This document shows positions 43,274 through 52,956 of a DNA stretch of 64,000 nt, in pieces; position 1 is the stretch's first letter, and each line of letters begins with the position of its first letter. The DNA lies in NCBI GenBank assembly GCA_002077065.1, contig NAJO01000020.1:558001-622000 (forward strand). Reading direction: 5' to 3'. The notes under the pieces are model-generated. The model saw only the letters and a list, made by a program, of their open reading frames with translations. It did not search any database and was not told the origin of the DNA. The position numbers and the translations under genes were made by a program. The stretch is from Cryoendolithus antarcticus (lineage: Eukaryota; Ascomycota; Dothideomycetes; Cladosporiales; Cladosporiaceae).

Positions 43274-44110
43274 ATGGAGTCTATGACAGTCAAAACGCCT
43301 GATGGCGTCGCTTGGTACGTGGAGCGCTTCTCACCGAGCGACAAGACCACTCCGGCCAAGGACACGACGCCCATTGTACTCATTCCTTCGGGCGAAGGAG
43401 ACTGCGGAAATCTCCGCGCGGTAGGCACTATCCTCGCGGCTTCGGGCAGACACGCTCTCTCCTTCGATCTTCCCGGCTTCTCTCGCACAACAGCGCCAAA
43501 GGAAGCATACACGCCAACCACACCTGAGGGCGTGGCTCAGCAAATAATCACCCTTCTCGACACCCTTCAGCTCGGACGCGCCGCCTTCTTCGGCAGCTCA
43601 TCGGGTGGCGGCGCCGTGCTCGCAATCCTCGCCTTACATCCCGAGCGAGCAAAATGCGGTATCGTCCACGAAGTGCCCCTCGGGCCGTTTCCGGGGTTCG
43701 ACGAGATCCAGCGAAAATCAGACGACGAAGTGTCGGCGATATGTGGCGGCTTCTTCGCAAACGTCTTCATTGAGCAGGAAGAAAATAACGGCAAAGCGAA
43801 GTGGGATGCCCTTGGTCCGGAGTACCATGCTCGGCTGAAGCGCAACTACGTGACTTGGATGCGGGTTATAGTCAACGGCTACGAATCTGCCTCTGGGGAG
43901 CTCGCGACTGTGGAGAATCTCAAGAAGCGACCGATCTTCTGGACCGTGGGTGGGATGAGTGACCCCAAGATCTGGCAGCAGGACTTTGATTTCGCGGGAA
44001 AGGCTGGCATTCAGGTCAGGACGGATGTGCTGCACTGTATGCATTTTCCTTACGTGTCGATCCCGGAGAAGACCGCGGACTGGATCATTGAGTGCGTCGA
44101 GCAGGCTTGA
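43274..44110 (+). CDS. Alpha/beta hydrolase resembling the zearalenone lactonase (ZHD101) family
   Basis: Single-exon 278-residue alpha/beta hydrolase. Pattern: SFDLPGFSRT strand-turn near 63-72, nucleophile elbow G-S-S-S-G at 107-111 (Ser109 as likely nucleophile), acid in VHEVPL (Glu133), and His257 in the motif MHFPYVS. The arrangement of Ser, a Glu soon after the elbow in a HE(V/L)P context, and the HFPYVS histidine closely parallels what I know of the fungal lactonase that opens zearalenone; WTVGG near 223 and EYHARLKRNY near 183-192 agree too. The natural substrate here cannot be read from sequence; a resorcylic or other lactone is plausible, and plain esterase activity possible. The ATG at 43274 is preferred over a TTG two codons earlier. 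No secretion signal. Confidence 0.85.
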   Translation: MESMTVKTPDGVAWYVERFSPSDKTTPAKDTTPIVLIPSGEGDCGNLRAVGTILAASGRHALSFDLPGFSRTTAPKEAYTPTTPEGVAQQIITLLDTLQLGRAAFFGSSSGGGAVLAILALHPERAKCGIVHEVPLGPFPGFDEIQRKSDDEVSAICGGFFANVFIEQEENNGKAKWDALGPEYHARLKRNYVTWMRVIVNGYESASGELATVENLKKRPIFWTVGGMSDPKIWQQDFDFAGKAGIQVRTDVLHCMHFPYVSIPEKTADWIIECVEQA

Positions 44111-44477
44111 TGCTTTCACAGACGGAAGTAAGACTACGGGTAGCTCGAGAGGTTCAATCGAATAGGCCTAATCAGACTTTCAAGTGACGATGTCTCTCAG
44201 GCAGGACTATGTGTGCGTCGTGTAAGTTGAGAGAGTGTTCGCAATCGCGGGCGCTGTTCTTGATATCTGCATGCTCGAACACTAGGGCGTGACGGTCGCG
44301 AATTGGCTTGCCGGGTAATAGAGCAGGAGAGGGTAGCCATGTATTGTTCGAACACAGCCAATGCGAGATAAATATAGGGGGTGAAGTCATCCGAATTTAG
44401 GTCCCTCACCTACGACCACTGAGTTCCATGTTATACATCACGCTATCTATACAATGCACATTCTATAGTCTACTCAC
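44111..44477. other. Intergenic region between convergent hydrolase and SCAP-like genes
   Basis: Short 3'-3' spacer, T-rich near 44420-44470. No gene recognised. Confidence 0.5.
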
Positions 44478-47400
44478 TTACTGCACTTTCCTAGCCTCTA
44501 CCGGCCTCCTTCTCGTATCTCCGTTCAGCGTCTGCGCAGACCACATCGGACCAGCCGTCCGTGGCGCATTGAATGTCAAGACTTTGACACAGTTTCCGAA
44601 GGCCACAGCAACAGACTGAGGACCAAGAGCTGCGGTTGGACCAGGCTCTGTGACATACAGTGACGATTCATGACTTCTTTCGTCAGCCGAGAGATCGACG
44701 ACGTGTGTCTCGCCAGATAAAGTGTGGGCATAAGCTTCCCATTCGTCTTTGTCGGCGTCGCTGTCAGTCTGTCTCGACGTCTTGCGATTGCGGACGATGT
44801 TTGGTGGAGAGTCCGTCGAGGCGAGCGATTGCTGTCGGATGCCGAGTATAGCGTTCGAGGAGAGTGAGCTCCATGCACCTGGGTTGCTTATCTTCGAGTC
44901 TGAGGCGACTGTTGTCGAGAGGGAGTGACAGTCTGGAAGATCCGCTGTCATGCATAAGCTGCGTGAATCCTCAGCCAGTCCTGCACTGCATCTAGTTGCG
45001 ATCTGGACCGTACGACCATCGTCGGTATCCCCGATCACGGCCACTCGATCAAAGGCGCTGGCGCCGCATGCTGGGCACTTGGAGCTCTTGCCCATGACAC
45101 TAGTAGCATGACTCATGGCCTGTGACGACTGCATGGTCAAGACAGTATCAAGCGTACCTATATCGACGAAATAGACCGTATTGTCAATGCCGATAGACAG
45201 CATGAGCGGATCTACGTTTCTGACGACCATCATCGAGACGAAGTTATCGATCAGTCCTGCGGTCGAAGCGCTGCGCAATTGCGATGATGCGACGTAGGAC
45301 CAAGATGTATTTACCAGCGAGTAAGCCGATACTCGTGCATCATCGGTAATAATGGATAGTCGGCAGTCTACCTTATCTGCCATCAACACTGCTCCTCTCA
45401 ATGGCCTCGCGCTTAGCTCTGCGGTAGAGCACGTGCCTTGTTCCATCTCGATGGTAGCAATGCGGCCTCCCGCGGTAATGGCTACGAACAAAGTACCTTG
45501 TCCTCGATCTGTAGGCATCTGAGCGAAGTCGAAGAGCACAGCAGGGTGATCATCAGGGTATCGTAAAGAACGCTTCATCAGACTACAGTCTTTGGTCGAA
45601 TAGAAGGCGATGTGGTCGTCGGCGCAATGCATGGCCAAGAATGATCCATCGTTACTAATCGCAATGTTGTGCAGTGGCCATCGCAGGCGACTTGTCAGCT
45701 CCTTGGAAATGATTCCAATAGTATAGGTCTCCGAGCTACGACCACACGCTGTCACAGCGATGCTTCGATCCAGTCCTACTGTAGCGAAGTGTCCTTGTGG
45801 CGACCCCGCAATCTTGACGACATCGAGCCTGTGCGGCAAAACGATATGAGCGACCTTCAACGGCTCTTCGATGCGATTTGCTGACGCTTCTGAAGTATCA
45901 GATGCTTCAGCCCAGAGGAGGAAGTTCATGAGTACTGCAACGAATGTCACCATGAACATCAGCGCCATGGCGAACGGGTAGAAGTGGTGAAGGGCGAATG
46001 ATCGTACAGCGTCTGTCAAGACGTCGAATCCATGAGGCACGCCCGTCCGATCAGCGCCTGACAGCACTACGATCAATGGTGAGAAGATTCGAATGACGAA
46101 GTCGCTTGCTCCAGGTCTGACAAGACGCATCACTTCGCGAGCAGTTTCGAAGTCTTGCATGCGGATCCATTCACCCGGAGTAATCGAGACGTTCATCGGA
46201 GGTGTAGCGAAGGACTCGAAATCAGCCAGAGCTGGTATATCGCTCCTCAGCTGACCCAGGAAGAGACCGACGAGATGTCGAAAACTCATTGCCTTCTCTC
46301 GAGTCTCGAAGAAGTGATAGTTCAATGAGAGAATGAATGTGGTTGTCACGACTGAACCAGCCATCCGAGTGCTGAACGGCAGTCTGCCATGCATCATAGC
46401 GTCCATCCACGAACGCTGTACTGGCGATCGTCGGCGTGGCCGACTGCGCTTATCGGAGCGTGATAGCGAGTCCTGTAGTTCGAGACGCCGTATGTCGACA
46501 TTGAGGACCGCGACGAAGAACGTGAGCAGAAAGAATGAGTCGAAGAGCGTTGCTATTGCAGCAAATGCACAGAACGCCTTGACGCCAGGTGAGACGACTA
46601 TCGCCAACAGCCACAAGATGATGATGTTCTGTATCGCCGTTGCCACCGACAAAGGTCCGATGTCGCCCAGGGCGTTCGCGATGCGGACATCGGTCGCCAT
46701 GGTCGGTGGATATGCCAGGACGGCATTGATCATCCGAAACATGTTCTCAAGGCCGATGACGAGAACGATGAACGGATATGCATTCGATGGAATCGTTGCT
46801 AAATTGATCTTCAGCACACCGCAGATCGTGAAGGATGCCAGGATCGACGTAGTCAGCTGTGTGATAGCTGTGACGACCAGTCCGAACCGACTGTGGAATG
46901 CTCGTAGCCTTCGTAGGCTCAGGAGCACGTATAGTAGCATACACCCATAAGCAAAAGCAAGAGCGAGGTTCTCTCGGGTACTGATCGGCTTGAAAGAGAA
47001 CTCGTAGAGGCGACTGCGACTAATTTCTCCATGAGGTGGGTACAGTGTGCAATTTTCACAGGCTTTGTATTCAAGATTGTGCATCTTATCCTGCCACATA
47101 CCACCTACGCCATCTTCGACCTTGTTCATGAGAGTAAGTACAAGGGCATCCGCTGCTATGAGCTTGCGGTGGTGGAAGGCTTTCCCTGCCAAGACAGATG
47201 CTGGCCGCAGCGCAACGTTCAGAGAAGAGGTCTTCTTTGACTGCTCATTGACTGTGCGGACGACGTCAGAATCACATTCGATAGTCTCTGCCGAATTGTT
47301 CCAGTAGAAGAGGGGACTGTGATAGCCCCAGCTCAGCTCGCTATGTGCGACCTTATCGTTAGGCGCTGGCTGACTGAATGGCAACGTTTCTCCACCTACG

Positions 47401-47765
47401 AGAGTCTGCTGGATTACCAATGCACTTTTCAGCACATCATGCTGAAGTGCTTGCATGTAACTGCCATGGACCCAGACCTGACGCATTTCGACATCGGCGC
47501 GGAACCCTTGATCAACGCCCACAGGCTTCGCAGTCGTCCACACATCACGTGGCATGCTCGTAAAGCCTGCTGTCGGGTTGTCGGACAAGAAGACAGTCGG
47601 ATAGCTGAGTGCCACGCCAATAGCCACTGAGACCAGCATCGCAATGAGCCAATGCTGCGCAGTGTAGAATCCATGTCGATAAAACGCTCGCCTGATTGGG
47701 TGATCATCTGCAAGTCGAGGTGGATTTATTGTCCCTCTCATCGGGTAAAGCAGAAACCAGATCAT
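44478..47765 (-). CDS. SREBP cleavage-activating protein (SCAP/Scp1) homologue
   Basis: ER membrane sterol/oxygen sensor that escorts the SREBP transcription factor. Single exon, 1095 residues from the ATG at 47765 (MIWFLLYPMRGTINPPRL, the usual fungal SCAP start). One N-terminal helix (about 40-60, WLIAMLVSVAIGVALSYPTVFLS) precedes a luminal loop. A sterol-sensing domain of five or more helices follows at about 265-425 (ENLALAFAYGCMLLYVLLSL, NAYPFIVLVIGLENMFRMINAV, GPLSVATAIQNIIILWLLA, AFAAIATLFDSFFLLTFFVAVLNVD). Another helix region sits near 605-635 (FAMALMFMVTFVAVLMNFLLW). The last 450 residues form a degenerate WD40-like domain (HFATVGLDRSIAVTACG, AISNDGSFLAMHCADDHIAFYS). No SREBP or site protease gene is in the window. 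Confidence 0.85.
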   Translation of the reverse strand: MIWFLLYPMRGTINPPRLADDHPIRRAFYRHGFYTAQHWLIAMLVSVAIGVALSYPTVFLSDNPTAGFTSMPRDVWTTAKPVGVDQGFRADVEMRQVWVHGSYMQALQHDVLKSALVIQQTLVGGETLPFSQPAPNDKVAHSELSWGYHSPLFYWNNSAETIECDSDVVRTVNEQSKKTSSLNVALRPASVLAGKAFHHRKLIAADALVLTLMNKVEDGVGGMWQDKMHNLEYKACENCTLYPPHGEISRSRLYEFSFKPISTRENLALAFAYGCMLLYVLLSLRRLRAFHSRFGLVVTAITQLTTSILASFTICGVLKINLATIPSNAYPFIVLVIGLENMFRMINAVLAYPPTMATDVRIANALGDIGPLSVATAIQNIIILWLLAIVVSPGVKAFCAFAAIATLFDSFFLLTFFVAVLNVDIRRLELQDSLSRSDKRSRPRRRSPVQRSWMDAMMHGRLPFSTRMAGSVVTTTFILSLNYHFFETREKAMSFRHLVGLFLGQLRSDIPALADFESFATPPMNVSITPGEWIRMQDFETAREVMRLVRPGASDFVIRIFSPLIVVLSGADRTGVPHGFDVLTDAVRSFALHHFYPFAMALMFMVTFVAVLMNFLLWAEASDTSEASANRIEEPLKVAHIVLPHRLDVVKIAGSPQGHFATVGLDRSIAVTACGRSSETYTIGIISKELTSRLRWPLHNIAISNDGSFLAMHCADDHIAFYSTKDCSLMKRSLRYPDDHPAVLFDFAQMPTDRGQGTLFVAITAGGRIATIEMEQGTCSTAELSARPLRGAVLMADKVDCRLSIITDDARVSAYSLVNTSWSYVASSQLRSASTAGLIDNFVSMMVVRNVDPLMLSIGIDNTVYFVDIGTLDTVLTMQSSQAMSHATSVMGKSSKCPACGASAFDRVAVIGDTDDGRTVQIATRCSAGLAEDSRSLCMTADLPDCHSLSTTVASDSKISNPGAWSSLSSNAILGIRQQSLASTDSPPNIVRNRKTSRQTDSDADKDEWEAYAHTLSGETHVVDLSADERSHESSLYVTEPGPTAALGPQSVAVAFGNCVKVLTFNAPRTAGPMWSAQTLNGDTRRRPVEARKVQ

Positions 47766-48144
47766 GATCGCTTGGTCCACGGCAGTCTAATGACCTAGGG
47801 CTCGATAGATGGCGACTCTCGATTCCGTCTATGGTCCATGGGCGGCTTGGTCCTCGCCATGACAGGACTGATGCTGTTCAAGTCTGGCTCGGCCAATGCG
47901 AATGGCCCCGGTCGAAATGCCCAGAAAAGAGGGCCTTCGAACGAAATGAAGCAGACCAGATCGGATGCTTACAGAATGGAACGATGCATATCGCGTGAAG
48001 TAGAGTTTCGCATCCGCATGAACCAAGCTTCCGGCCTTACCCGCCAGGGTCCAGCATGCGTCGCCACCTCCACCTTCGCCTTGCGTGTGGACTTCATCAT
48101 CAACACCTCCACTCCACTCAGCGACAGTAACTTCAATCGTCACC
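47766..48144. other. Divergent promoter region
   Basis: Separates the SCAP-like and the probable mitochondrial protein genes. An open frame across it is probably leader of the downstream gene. Nothing else recognised. Confidence 0.5.
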
Positions 48145-49533
48145 ATGCCGCCTATACCAGGCATGGTGCATTGGCACAGCCTCATAGCGAGGCATGCCAA
48201 AAGCCTCAAGTCTGCCTTCCAAAAGGTAGCCAAAGCGCTCGACGCCGAGTTCGCACCCAAGGCACAAGCCCGACTGGAACCAATTCTCGTTCGCAACAGC
48301 AAACACCATCCTACGCATCCGCTTGCACGCATTCGACAGAGTCAGTCACGATGGTATAGCACGTCGAGGGGTTCTCTCGATGCTACAGTAAGTAGAAGTG
48401 GACACCGTAGCAGCCAAACATGTCTCATGACTCCAACCTAGATCCGACACTTCAGCTCGTCAGCATCAAGGTCTGGCATCAAGTACGATCGAGCATCGTT
48501 TCCCAAGTCCCGCATCAGCACCACCATTGGACGCTCGAGCGGACGTAGCCCGTTCAACTCCACCCTTCGACCAAACCTGACTGGAGGTGCACTGGGCAGA
48601 ACAGCTGGTGGCTACAGCATTGGCTCAGGTCGTGTAGGAGGTGCAAGATTCTTCTCACATGGGCCGGCCAGCCAGGCGCAAGTCGTGCAGAATGTCTCGC
48701 AAGCCGTGCGGGCTTTCTTCATTTCTGGCAACAAGGCGCAATTTGACGGCACTTCGCCGATCACTGGCGGAAAGAGGTACAAGGCTGTCACTTCGTTGCA
48801 AGCCGAAACCGGCGAGAAGATGCGGTCAATTCCTAGGGCCACACCAGGCTCGTGGGTCGACTTCCCTGTGAACCCCACCATCACCGCCCTCACCCCACTC
48901 AGCGGCCTCACTGGCTTTACCTCGACATCCTGCGCGTCCATCGACCACCTCAACACCGAGGGACTACTCGACATCCTCTCTGTCGACTTCTCGCGTGTCC
49001 TCAAGGACCTTGCCGCAGTGTTGAACGACCTGAAGCGGCTATCAGCACTCGGCGACCTGCCAATCACATATCAAGACTCGGGCATACGGGTGCATTTTCC
49101 CGGTGTTGACGCAATATCTGTTGAAAGGCTATGCGAAGAGCTCAATGTCACTCGAGGTGTGGTGACGCAAGACGAAGCCTTCGACAGCTTTGCAGGAACC
49201 GAAATAGCGCTTCTCTTCCCTTTCGCACCTAGTGCAGAGGTTTCCGACAGTGCAGACTTCTTCGAGGAGCCGATATACAACAAACGGGGCCCACTAATCC
49301 AGCTAGAAGACATGCTGTTCACGCCGTCGGAAAGCCATGAAGCATATTCTACGCATTCGAACTCGGGTCTCGAGGATGTTATCGCCGAAGATGATTTCCT
49401 GTACTCGCCTTCGGATTACGAGTCGGTACGGTCTGGCAGCCACTCCGTGTCTGACAAGCACTCGCCGCTCGAGTATCACGAGTTCGAGGGCATATATCGC
49501 TTCATCGAGCAGTGCGATCGGGCGAGGCAATGA
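48145..49533 (+). CDS. Conserved fungal protein, probably mitochondrial (annotated elsewhere as casein kinase II beta-2 subunit)
   Basis: Exons 48145-48387 and 48442-49533 give 444 residues; the intron runs GTAAGT to CCTAG, phase 0. The N-terminal 150 residues are Arg/Ser/His-rich, poor in acids (RIRQSQSRWYSTSRGS; FNSTLRPNLTGGALGRTAGGY; GGARFFSHGPA), as in a mitochondrial import sequence. The conserved middle has QVVQNVSQAVRAFFISGNKAQFDG, LNTEGLLDILSVDFSRVLKDLAAVLNDLKRLSALGDLPI and VHFPGVDAISVERLCEEL. The tail is acidic. I recall this family carrying the label 'casein kinase II beta 2 subunit' in fungal genomes, but no CK2-beta zinc finger is visible, so the label looks doubtful. Function unknown. 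Confidence 0.7.
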
Positions 49534-50010
49534 GGGGCGGGATAGGTTGGAGAAGGCCACTTTCGGCGAAAATTGAGATACCCGGGCTATGAAATCACGC
49601 AGGCGTTCTGTAGTTCAGCAATATCAGTTGTCACTTACCAGTCTCTCCCCCTTCGTTGGCATAAGTTCTCCGCAACCCATCTGTTCGTCCAAGGAAGCCT
49701 TGGCAACGCTCCCCCGCAACTCAAGTGTGGATTTACTGAGCTTCAAGTTCGCACGAGTACCTTGACCAGCCCATTACCGAGCTCGTGACACTAAGGAATT
49801 GTATATGACTCCCGTCCTTACCTTGTGCCCGCAGTCTGTTGTCTCCCGCGCTTTGAGCCCTTTCCACGCCGCGTTTTCCTTCCGGCCTTGGGTCTGGGAC
49901 TCTGCCACTCATTCGACCGTCAGGCCCGAATTCTTGAACACTGCAGCTTCAAGTGCGTGAAGGTGTGCACCGAAATTGGCCTCACGACACCCGCGGTCTG
50001 ATCGCCCAGC
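49534..50010. other. Intergenic region and probable 5' leader of NAT1
   Basis: No gene recognised. C/T-rich stretches occur at about 49800-49900. Confidence 0.5.
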
Positions 50011-52640
50011 ATGACGGCGAAACCCACGAACCAACAGCTTCAATCGAAAGAAGCCACCCTCTTCAGGCACCTAGTTCAAAATTATGAGACGAAGCAGTAC
50101 AAGAAAGGTCTCAAAGCCGCCGAACAAATCCTTCGCAAACAACCCGATCATGGCGACACCCAGGCGATGAAGGCGCTCATTCTGAGTAATCAGGGGAAGC
50201 AAGATGAAGCCTTCGAACTGTGCAAGACGGCGCTTAAGAACGCCATGAAGTCACATGTCTGCTGGCACGTCTACGGCTTGCTCTATCGCGGAGTACGGAA
50301 TTATGAGGAGGCACTGAAGGCGTACAGATTCGCGCTGAAGCTGGATCCGGATAGCGTGCAGATCCAGCGGGATCTTGCGTTACTGCAGGCGCAAATGAGG
50401 GACTTCGCGGGCTTGACGGCGAGTAGACAGCAGATGCTGCAAGCGAAGCCGCAGCTGAGGTCGAATTGGACTGCCCTGGCGATCGCACAGCATCTGAATG
50501 GGGATCTGTCGGCTGCAGAGGATATCCTGCATCGGTATGAGGAGACACTGAAGCAGACGCCCGGGAAGGGAGACATGGAGCATCAGGAGGCGGTGCTATA
50601 TAAGAATACGATCATTGCGGAGAGTGGGAATGTACAGAGGGCGCTGGAGCATCTGGATGGTGTTTACAAGAATGCGATTGATCGTGTGGCGGTGATGGAG
50701 ATGAAGGCGGAGTACCTGCTGAAGCTGGAAAAGAAGGCGGAGGCGGAGAAGGCATACAGGTCGTTACTGAATCGCAACACGGAGCGGAGAGCTTACTTTG
50801 AGGGCTTAGAGAAAGCGTGTGGGCTGGACAGGTCGAAGAAGGAGGATCACGCGAAGCTTCTGGAGCTGTACGAAGAGTACGCGAGCAAGAGCGAGCGACG
50901 GGATGCAGCGCGGCGCATGCCTCTGGACTTTCTAGAGGGTCATGTGTTTAGAGAGCATGCTGACCGATACTTGCGACGCATGTTCACGAAAGGCATCCCG
51001 AGCACTTTTGCCAACACAAAACAGCTGTATGCTGTCCCTGCGAAGATGGAGACTATACTCGACCTGGTCAAAGGCTACTCGAAAGAAGAGCCGTACACTA
51101 ATGGCGGTGCCGAGCAGCGAGAAGCCAATGGAGGGATCGAAAAGTCAGGGTCGAGCAAAACTGTGTCACCAGAGGTAATCGCAAAGAACTGGAGCCTGAG
51201 TGTGAACTACTTTCTTGCACAACATTACGACTATTACCTTTCTCGAGATGCCAAGCAAGCGCAGCAGCATATCGAGAAAGCTATCGAGATCAGCGCCTCG
51301 AAAAATGACTATACCTACCACATGACACGCGCGAGAATAATGAAGCATCAGGGCAATACTGCAGCCGCTTCGAAGGCCATGGATGCTGCAAGGGAAATGG
51401 ACAAAAGCGATCGGTACATCAACACGAAGTGCGCGAAGTACCAACTACGAAACGACGAGCATCAACCAGCAATCGACACGATGGGCATGTTCACGCGTAA
51501 GGAGGCTGTAGGAGGGCCCCTTGGCGACCTGCTCGATATGCAGTGTGTATGGTTCATTACAGAAGACGGTGAGAGCTACCTACGACAAGGCAAGTATGCG
51601 CTTGCACTAAAGCGCTTCAAGTCCGTCTATGATATCTTCGATACCTGGACAGACGACCAATTCGACTTCCACTCCTTCAGTCTACGGAAAGGCATGATTC
51701 GGGCCTACATAGACATGATGCGGTGGGAAGACAAGCTACGAGAGCATCCGTTCTTTTCGCGAGCTGCGTTGTCAGCGATCCGGATCTTGACACTACTTCA
51801 CGATCGACCCGAGCTAGTTAGAGGAGGTCACATGAACGGTACTGGCCACAGCAGCGCAGAGAAGAAGGCTGCAGCTAAGGCACGGAAGGCGGCAGAGAAG
51901 GCCGAGGCTGACAAGAAGCTGGCCGCTGCGAAGAAGGCTACGCCGAAAGCTGACGATGAAGATGCAAAGAAGAAGGAAGACTCGGACCCGCAAGGGACGG
52001 AGGCGTTCAAGAACATTGGCGACAAGCCGCTTGAAGAGGCGATGAAGTACTTGAGTCCGCTGCTGGAATTAAGTCCGAAGAGCGTTGCTGCGCAGGTGGC
52101 TGGATTTGAGGTGTACATCCGGAGAAGTAAGCCCATCTTCTATCATTACGCATGAGTACATGCTAACAATGCTTTCCAGAAAAGTACCTGCCAGCACTCA
52201 AATGCTTTCTCGCTGTCCGCGAACTCGACTCCAGTAGTCCACGCGTCCACGAACTCGGCAGCCGCCTGAAGCTCGCCCTGAAGACCGATTCAGCAGACCT
52301 TTCAACAGCAGTCAAAGAGACCATCGAAGCCGCCTTCCCCAGCAAGCACGCCGACGAAGACATCGCCAAGCACAACGAGCACTATCTCGAGAAACACGCA
52401 AATAGCGCACCACACGTACAAGCCGTGATCCGCGTGCGAATAGCAGCAGACGGCAAGTCTTTCGAGAAGAGCGCCGGAGACCTGACCAAGACGTTGGAGT
52501 CTGAAACAGTCGCGTTAGAAGACGCACTTGCTGGTTTGTCGTTACTTGATGATCTAGAAGCCGAGACGACAGCCAAGGAGAAGTACAATGAGGCTGCGCG
52601 GAAACGGTTCCCAGAAGCTACGGCTTTCAGTGCACGATAG
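50011..52640 (+). CDS. NAT1: N-terminal acetyltransferase A auxiliary subunit (Nat1/Naa15)
   Basis: Ribosome-anchoring TPR subunit of NatA, which with Ard1/Naa10 acetylates nascent N-termini in the cytosol. Exons 50011-52126 and 52180-52640 give 858 residues, the usual family length. The intron (GTAAGC, TGCTAAC, TTCCAG) is phase 1. Signature N-terminus: LQSKEATLFRHLVQNYETKQYKKGLKAAEQILRK, followed by GDTQAMKALILSNQGKQDEAF and CWHVYGLLYRGVRNYEEALKAYRFAL, a run of TPR helices. A basic Lys/Ala-rich segment (EKKAAAKARKAAEKAEADKK) lies near 615-640, as in other Nat1 proteins. KKYLPALKCFLAVRELD spans the splice junction. Confidence 0.95.
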
Positions 52641-52956
52641 GTGAGTGCATGGATGTGTATAGTGGACATGCTGAAGGGGACGTGTAGATAATACATTACT
52701 ATACGCTGTAAGTAGCCTACGTTCAAACGCCCAAACACCCGATATCGTTGATCTCGAAGCCCAGTCTACCCCAACATAACTCCCGTTGATTTGCTGTCAC
52801 GCAATCGATCTCCCAAGCTTCAGCACCGCACTGCTATGACGACTAAATGCGTGACAGCTAGCTTTGAGAAAGCCGTCCTTGCGAGAGATGTTCAGCTCGC
52901 AGCACATGCCCGCCCTAGGCTTAGTTTCTCGCCGTTGCAGTAGAGGCACGTGCCTG
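52641..52956. other. Intergenic region between convergent NAT1 and the Pro/Gln-rich gene
   Basis: Short 3'-3' spacer with nothing recognised. Confidence 0.5.

Noticed and set aside
46333..46950. Plus-strand 205-codon frame inside the SCAP-like gene
   Set aside because: Antisense shadow of the sterol-sensing region; composition is not protein-like.
37517..47765. Idea of a secondary-metabolite cluster (bZIP regulator, lactonase-like hydrolase, hydroxylase-fold protein)
   Set aside because: No polyketide synthase, peptide synthetase, terpene cyclase or P450 is present, and the intervening genes are chromatin and sterol-sensing housekeeping functions.
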